Origin: Flavobacterium psychrophilum
GTDB lineage: Bacteria; Bacteroidota; Bacteroidia; Flavobacteriales; Flavobacteriaceae
DNA length: 8,623 bases
Assembly (NCBI GenBank): GCA_945905915.1
Contig: CAMDQL010000073.1
Span: 1 to 8,623, forward strand
Reading direction: 5' to 3'
In this document: positions 6,349-8,623 of the stretch, in pieces
Layout of the letters: each line of letters opens with the position of its first letter
How positions within the stretch are numbered: position 1 is the stretch's first letter
Position numbers and translations under genes: made by a program
Notes under the pieces: model-generated
What the model saw: the letters and a program-made list of their open reading frames with translations, nothing else
Databases searched by the model: none
What the model was told of the DNA's origin: nothing

Positions 6349-6379
6349 AACATGTTGGTGTTTAGATTAATAATTTATT

Positions 6380-6673
6380 TTATACTGTAACTTCTGTTTT
6401 TTCTTTAATGCTTTCTACAAAAACCTTAGCAGGTTTAAATGCTGGTATGTTATGTGCCGGAATTTTAATTGTAGTGTTTTTTGATATGTTTCTTCCTGTT
6501 TTTTCGGCTCTAGTTTTAATAATAAAACTTCCAAAACCTCTTAAGTAAACATTATCACCAGATTCTAATGAATTTTTTACTTCTTCCATAAAAGTTTCAA
6601 CAGTTGCTTGAACATCTCCTTTTTCAAGTCCTAATTTTTCTGAAATTTTAGCTACGATATCTGCTTTCGTCAT
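6380..6673 (-). CDS. HU/IHF family DNA-binding protein
   Basis: This 97-residue protein belongs to the small dimeric histone-like proteins that bend and compact DNA in the nucleoid. The N-terminal helices (MTKADIVAKISEKLGLEKGDVQATVETFMEEV) form the dimerisation part. NVYLRGFGSFIIKTRAEKTG begins the beta-sheet with the conserved GFGSF, and GRNISKNTTIKIPAHNIPAFKPAK (60-83) is the DNA-binding arm, with the proline of KIPAH at the position that usually intercalates between bases. IHF subunits and HU cannot be separated reliably from sequence alone; the KIPAHNIPAFKP form is common in Bacteroidota proteins annotated as HU or IHF. A good promoter (TTG, 21-bp spacer, TATATTTG) lies upstream and gives a leader of about 32 bases, A-rich and without Shine-Dalgarno. 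The COX24-type gene follows in the same operon. Confidence 0.95.
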   Translation of the reverse strand: MTKADIVAKISEKLGLEKGDVQATVETFMEEVKNSLESGDNVYLRGFGSFIIKTRAEKTGRNISKNTTIKIPAHNIPAFKPAKVFVESIKEKTEVTV

Positions 6674-6711
6674 TTTCTTTCGTATTTATATTGTGTATTT
6701 TTTTGAGTTTG

Positions 6712-6743
6712 CAAATATAAGAATTAAAAAAATAATAATTCAA
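6712..6743 (-). promoter_or_regulatory. Promoter of the HU operon (TTG - 21 bp - TATATTTG)
   Basis: On the minus strand TTG (6743-6741) and TATATTTG (6719-6712) match the Bacteroidota -33/-7 consensus TTG and TAnnTTTG with an acceptable 21-bp spacer. Transcription would start near 6706. This is the best promoter match in the window. Confidence 0.7.
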
Positions 6744-6749
6744 CCATAA

Positions 6750-6784
6750 TTGATTAAATTTTAATTACTAAAGATTTATTTTTG
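6750..6784 (+). promoter_or_regulatory. Promoter of mutY (TTG - 24 bp - TATTTTTG)
   Basis: TATTTTTG (6777-6784) matches TAnnTTTG exactly. A TTG at 6750-6752 lies 24 bases upstream, slightly longer than usual. The predicted start near 6790 leaves a leader of about 11 bases, A-rich. The -33 elements of this promoter and of the HU promoter are only six bases apart. Confidence 0.55.
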
Positions 6785-6801
6785 TTGATCAAATTAAAAA
6801 A

Positions 6802-7851
6802 ATGGAATTTTCTAACTCATTAGTTAAATGGTATTTACTAAATAAGCGCGATTTACCTTGGCGAAACACCGTAAATCCATATCCTATTTGGCTTTCCGAA
6901 ATCATGTTGCAGCAAACTCGAGTTGCTCAGGGATTGCCCTATTATATGGCTTTTATGGAGGCTTTTCCTACGGTTTTTGATTTGGCTAATGCCGAAGAAG
7001 AACAGGTGCTAAAGTTATGGCAAGGTTTAGGATATTATTCGAGAGCTAGAAACTTACATGCAACTGCAAAACATATTGCAACTAATTTAAACGGAAATTT
7101 TCCACCAAATTATGATCAATTATTAAAATTAAAAGGAGTAGGAGAATATACCGCTGCTGCAATTGCCTCATTTGCTTACAACGAACCTGTTGCTGTTGTT
7201 GACGGAAATGTTTTTAGGGTATTGAGTCGTTATTTTAATATGGATAACGATATTTCGGATGGAAAAACCAAAAAAGAATTTCAAATTTTAGCCCAAGAGT
7301 TATTGCCAAAAAATAATGCCGCTCTATTCAATCAGGCGATTATGGAATTTGGAGCTTTGCAATGTGTTCCAAAGAATCCAGATTGTGCAAACTGTATTTT
7401 CTCGTCTTCTTGTGCTGGATTGCAGCATAAAAAAGTAAATATTCTTCCTGTAAAGTCAAAAAAAACCAAGGTTACTAATAAATTTTTTAATTTTTTAATT
7501 TTAAAAGATATTCAAGGAAATTTTATCGTTCAAAAGCGAGAGGGAAAAGGAATTTGGGAAAATTTATACGAATTTCCATTAATTGAAACAGAGGAATTGG
7601 TTTCTGAAATTGATTTTATGAATCAATTGAAGGCAACAAAATTTTATAATCAACTTCCGGAGGATATTATTCTTTTAAATACCGATGTTATTCAGCATAA
7701 ATTATCGCATCAAAAATTACACATTCGGTTTTTTCAATTAAATTTTGATCAGAAAATCAGTGATTCTAAATCATTTTTCGAAATTCAGAAATTACCTTTC
7801 CCTATTGTTATTCATAATTTTATGCAATCTCATGATTTTAATTCATTATAA
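6802..7851 (+). CDS. mutY: A/G-specific adenine glycosylase MutY
   Basis: MutY removes adenine mispaired with 8-oxoguanine or guanine, starting base-excision repair that prevents G:C to T:A changes. The 349-residue protein shows the full layout: SEIMLQQTRV with catalytic Glu33; LWQGLGYYSRARNL (72-85); helix-hairpin-helix LKGVGEYTAAAIASFAY (110-126) followed by VVDGNVFRV with catalytic Asp134; and a 4Fe-4S cluster site Cys188-x6-Cys195-x2-Cys198-x5-Cys204. The C-terminal half (about 226-349) is the NUDIX-like domain that recognises 8-oxoguanine, with QKREGKGIWENLYEFP (244-259) and the HKLSHQKLHIRFF strand (299-311). The intact Fe-S site and both catalytic residues support MutY rather than endonuclease III. 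The start is set by the family-like SNSLVKWY beginning and a promoter just upstream. ssb follows 37 bases downstream on the same strand. Confidence 0.96.
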   Translation: MEFSNSLVKWYLLNKRDLPWRNTVNPYPIWLSEIMLQQTRVAQGLPYYMAFMEAFPTVFDLANAEEEQVLKLWQGLGYYSRARNLHATAKHIATNLNGNFPPNYDQLLKLKGVGEYTAAAIASFAYNEPVAVVDGNVFRVLSRYFNMDNDISDGKTKKEFQILAQELLPKNNAALFNQAIMEFGALQCVPKNPDCANCIFSSSCAGLQHKKVNILPVKSKKTKVTNKFFNFLILKDIQGNFIVQKREGKGIWENLYEFPLIETEELVSEIDFMNQLKATKFYNQLPEDIILLNTDVIQHKLSHQKLHIRFFQLNFDQKISDSKSFFEIQKLPFPIVIHNFMQSHDFNSL

Positions 7852-7856
7852 ATTAT

Positions 7857-7864
7857 TACTTTTG
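7857..7864 (+). promoter_or_regulatory. Putative -7 element (TACTTTTG) for ssb-gldD
   Basis: TACTTTTG lies six bases after the mutY stop codon and matches TAnnTTTG. It would start transcription near 7870, giving a leader of about 19 bases. No TTG is found at a suitable distance upstream, so the promoter may be weak, or ssb may also be read from the mutY promoter. Confidence 0.45.
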
Positions 7865-7873
7865 AATAACATA

Positions 7874-7880
7874 AAAAAGG
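7874..7880 (+). promoter_or_regulatory. Shine-Dalgarno-like AAAGG before ssb
   Basis: An A-run ending in AAAGG lies eight bases before the ssb ATG and can pair with the CCUUU part of the 16S rRNA 3' tail. No other gene in the window has such a motif, which is in line with the known scarcity of Shine-Dalgarno use in Bacteroidota. Confidence 0.45.
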
Positions 7881-7888
7881 TATAAGCC

Positions 7889-8290
7889 ATGAACGGAACA
7901 TTAAACAAAGTCATTTTGATTGGTCATTTAGGGGACGAAATTAAAATGCATTACTTTGAAGGCGGAAATTGTATTGGAAGATTTCCATTAGCTACAAACG
8001 AAGTTTACATCAATAAAACAACCGGTGAAAAAATTACTTCAACCGAATGGCATAATATTGTTGTGCGAAATAAAGCAGCCGAAATTTGTGAAAAATACCT
8101 TTCTAAAGGCGATAAAATTTATATTGAAGGCCGAATTAAATCGCGTCAATGGCAAGCTGAAGATGGAGCTACAAAATATACCACTGAAATTCAAGTTACC
8201 GAATTTACTTTTTTAACGACTAAAAAAGATACAGATTTAGGTAAATCGTCACTTCCAACAGGAAGCGCACCAGAAGACGCTCCGTTTTAA
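7889..8290 (+). CDS. ssb: Single-stranded DNA-binding protein
   Basis: SSB coats single-stranded DNA in replication, recombination and repair and recruits partner proteins through its C-terminal tip. The 133-residue product has one OB fold over about residues 1-110: LNKVILIGHLGDEIKM at the start, RFPLATNEVY, TEWHNIVVRNKAAEICEKYLSKGDKIYIEGRIKSRQW (52-88), and the closing strand TTEIQVTEFTFL. The linker after it is short (about 15 residues) and leads to an acidic end, PEDAPF, a variant of the usual DDIPF-type tip that retains the final Pro-Phe. It is shorter than the E. coli protein because of the reduced linker. It has a possible own promoter and a Shine-Dalgarno-like motif. gldD begins four bases after its stop, so the two are almost certainly co-transcribed, the usual arrangement in flavobacteria. 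Confidence 0.95.
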   Translation: MNGTLNKVILIGHLGDEIKMHYFEGGNCIGRFPLATNEVYINKTTGEKITSTEWHNIVVRNKAAEICEKYLSKGDKIYIEGRIKSRQWQAEDGATKYTTEIQVTEFTFLTTKKDTDLGKSSLPTGSAPEDAPF

Positions 8291-8294
8291 TACT

Positions 8295-8623
8295 ATGAAA
8301 TTACAATTTACTAAATATATAATCCTAATTCTTGCTTTGGGTTTTTTTTCTTGTAAAGACGAAGTTGTACCCAAGCCTAATGGACAATTAAGTCTAGAAT
8401 ATCCGACGCCAAAATACACTGCTTTAAAAACCAATTGCCCTTTCTCATTTGAAGTAAATTCTTTTGCTAATTCAAAGAACAATAATTGTTCCTATGAAAT
8501 TCAATATCCTAAAATGAAAGCAACCGTTTATTTAACCTATAAAGAAGTGCACAACGATATTGATAAACTGCTTCGAGATGCACAAAATTTGACTTACAAA
8601 CTGCATACATTAAAAGCAGACGA
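8295..8623 (+). CDS. gldD: Gliding motility lipoprotein GldD, 3'-truncated by the window edge
   Basis: The frame opens at ATG 8295 and runs without a stop to the window end, giving 109 complete codons. A lipoprotein signal peptide is clear: MKLQFTK, a hydrophobic run YIILILALGFF, and the lipobox ending in Ser-Cys with Cys20 as the lipidated residue. The mature part begins CKDEVVPKPNGQLSLEYPTP, and the KPxxxLSLEYPxPxY pattern, the later YEIQYPKMKATVYLTYKEV and the DKLLRDAQNLTYKLHTLKAD segment agree with GldD of flavobacteria. GldD is required for gliding and for type IX secretion in Flavobacterium johnsoniae; its molecular role is not known. The position directly after ssb supports the call, and gldE would be expected next, outside the window. 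This connects with the T9SS cargo gene at the left end only by shared pathway, not by operon. Confidence 0.92.
   Translation, partial: MKLQFTKYIILILALGFFSCKDEVVPKPNGQLSLEYPTPKYTALKTNCPFSFEVNSFANSKNNNCSYEIQYPKMKATVYLTYKEVHNDIDKLLRDAQNLTYKLHTLKAD

Noticed and set aside
8249..8482. Open frame on the minus strand across the ssb-gldD junction
   Set aside because: It overlaps two well-supported genes on the other strand and has no recognisable features.
1..8623. A CRISPR array, defence island, prophage, insertion sequence or toxin-antitoxin pair
   Set aside because: No regularly spaced repeats, transposase, integrase, terminal inverted repeats or small toxin-like pairs are visible. The content is housekeeping and gliding/T9SS genes.

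Overview
The window looks like a chromosomal segment of a member of the Bacteroidota, most likely a Flavobacterium or close relative. Signs in the sequence are low G+C, a C-terminal type IX secretion (T9SS) sorting domain, a GldD gliding-motility lipoprotein directly after ssb, upstream elements of the Bacteroidota type TAnnTTTG, and start regions that almost all lack a Shine-Dalgarno sequence. The genus is inferred from protein style and gene order.

Layout. Bases 1-1091 (+) hold the 3' part of a large secreted beta-propeller-like protein with a T9SS type A sorting domain, closed by a strong bidirectional terminator. Facing it on the minus strand is a 68-codon remnant of a DUF3078 family protein, cut off exactly at the end of dxs. 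dxs (-, isoprenoid precursor synthesis) and tadA (+, tRNA wobble editing) diverge from a 42-bp gap with a -7-type element on each strand so close to the start codons that both mRNAs are probably leaderless. A membrane-anchored SIMPL (DUF541) protein follows (+) and converges on rng (-, RNase E/G family) with a shared terminator between them. Upstream of rng are tandem repeats, then a 30-aa very basic AURKAIP1/COX24-type protein and an HU-like DNA-binding protein, both on the minus strand. HU and mutY (+) diverge from a 128-bp promoter region. mutY, ssb and the start of gldD run to the right edge as a compact cluster.

How the genes relate. This is mostly conserved housekeeping: DNA repair and binding (mutY, ssb, HU), RNA metabolism and translation (tadA, rng, the mS38-like basic protein) and isoprenoid synthesis (dxs). 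Cell-surface functions lie at both ends: a T9SS cargo on the left, and GldD, which is needed for gliding and T9SS function, on the right. I see no CRISPR array, transposase, phage gene, tRNA, rRNA or defence system. The parts most worth a second look are the truncated DUF3078 gene, the tiny basic ORF whose stop codon sits inside its terminator, the leaderless divergent promoters, and the repeats before rng that create a false N-terminal extension. I found no convincing new multi-gene system.
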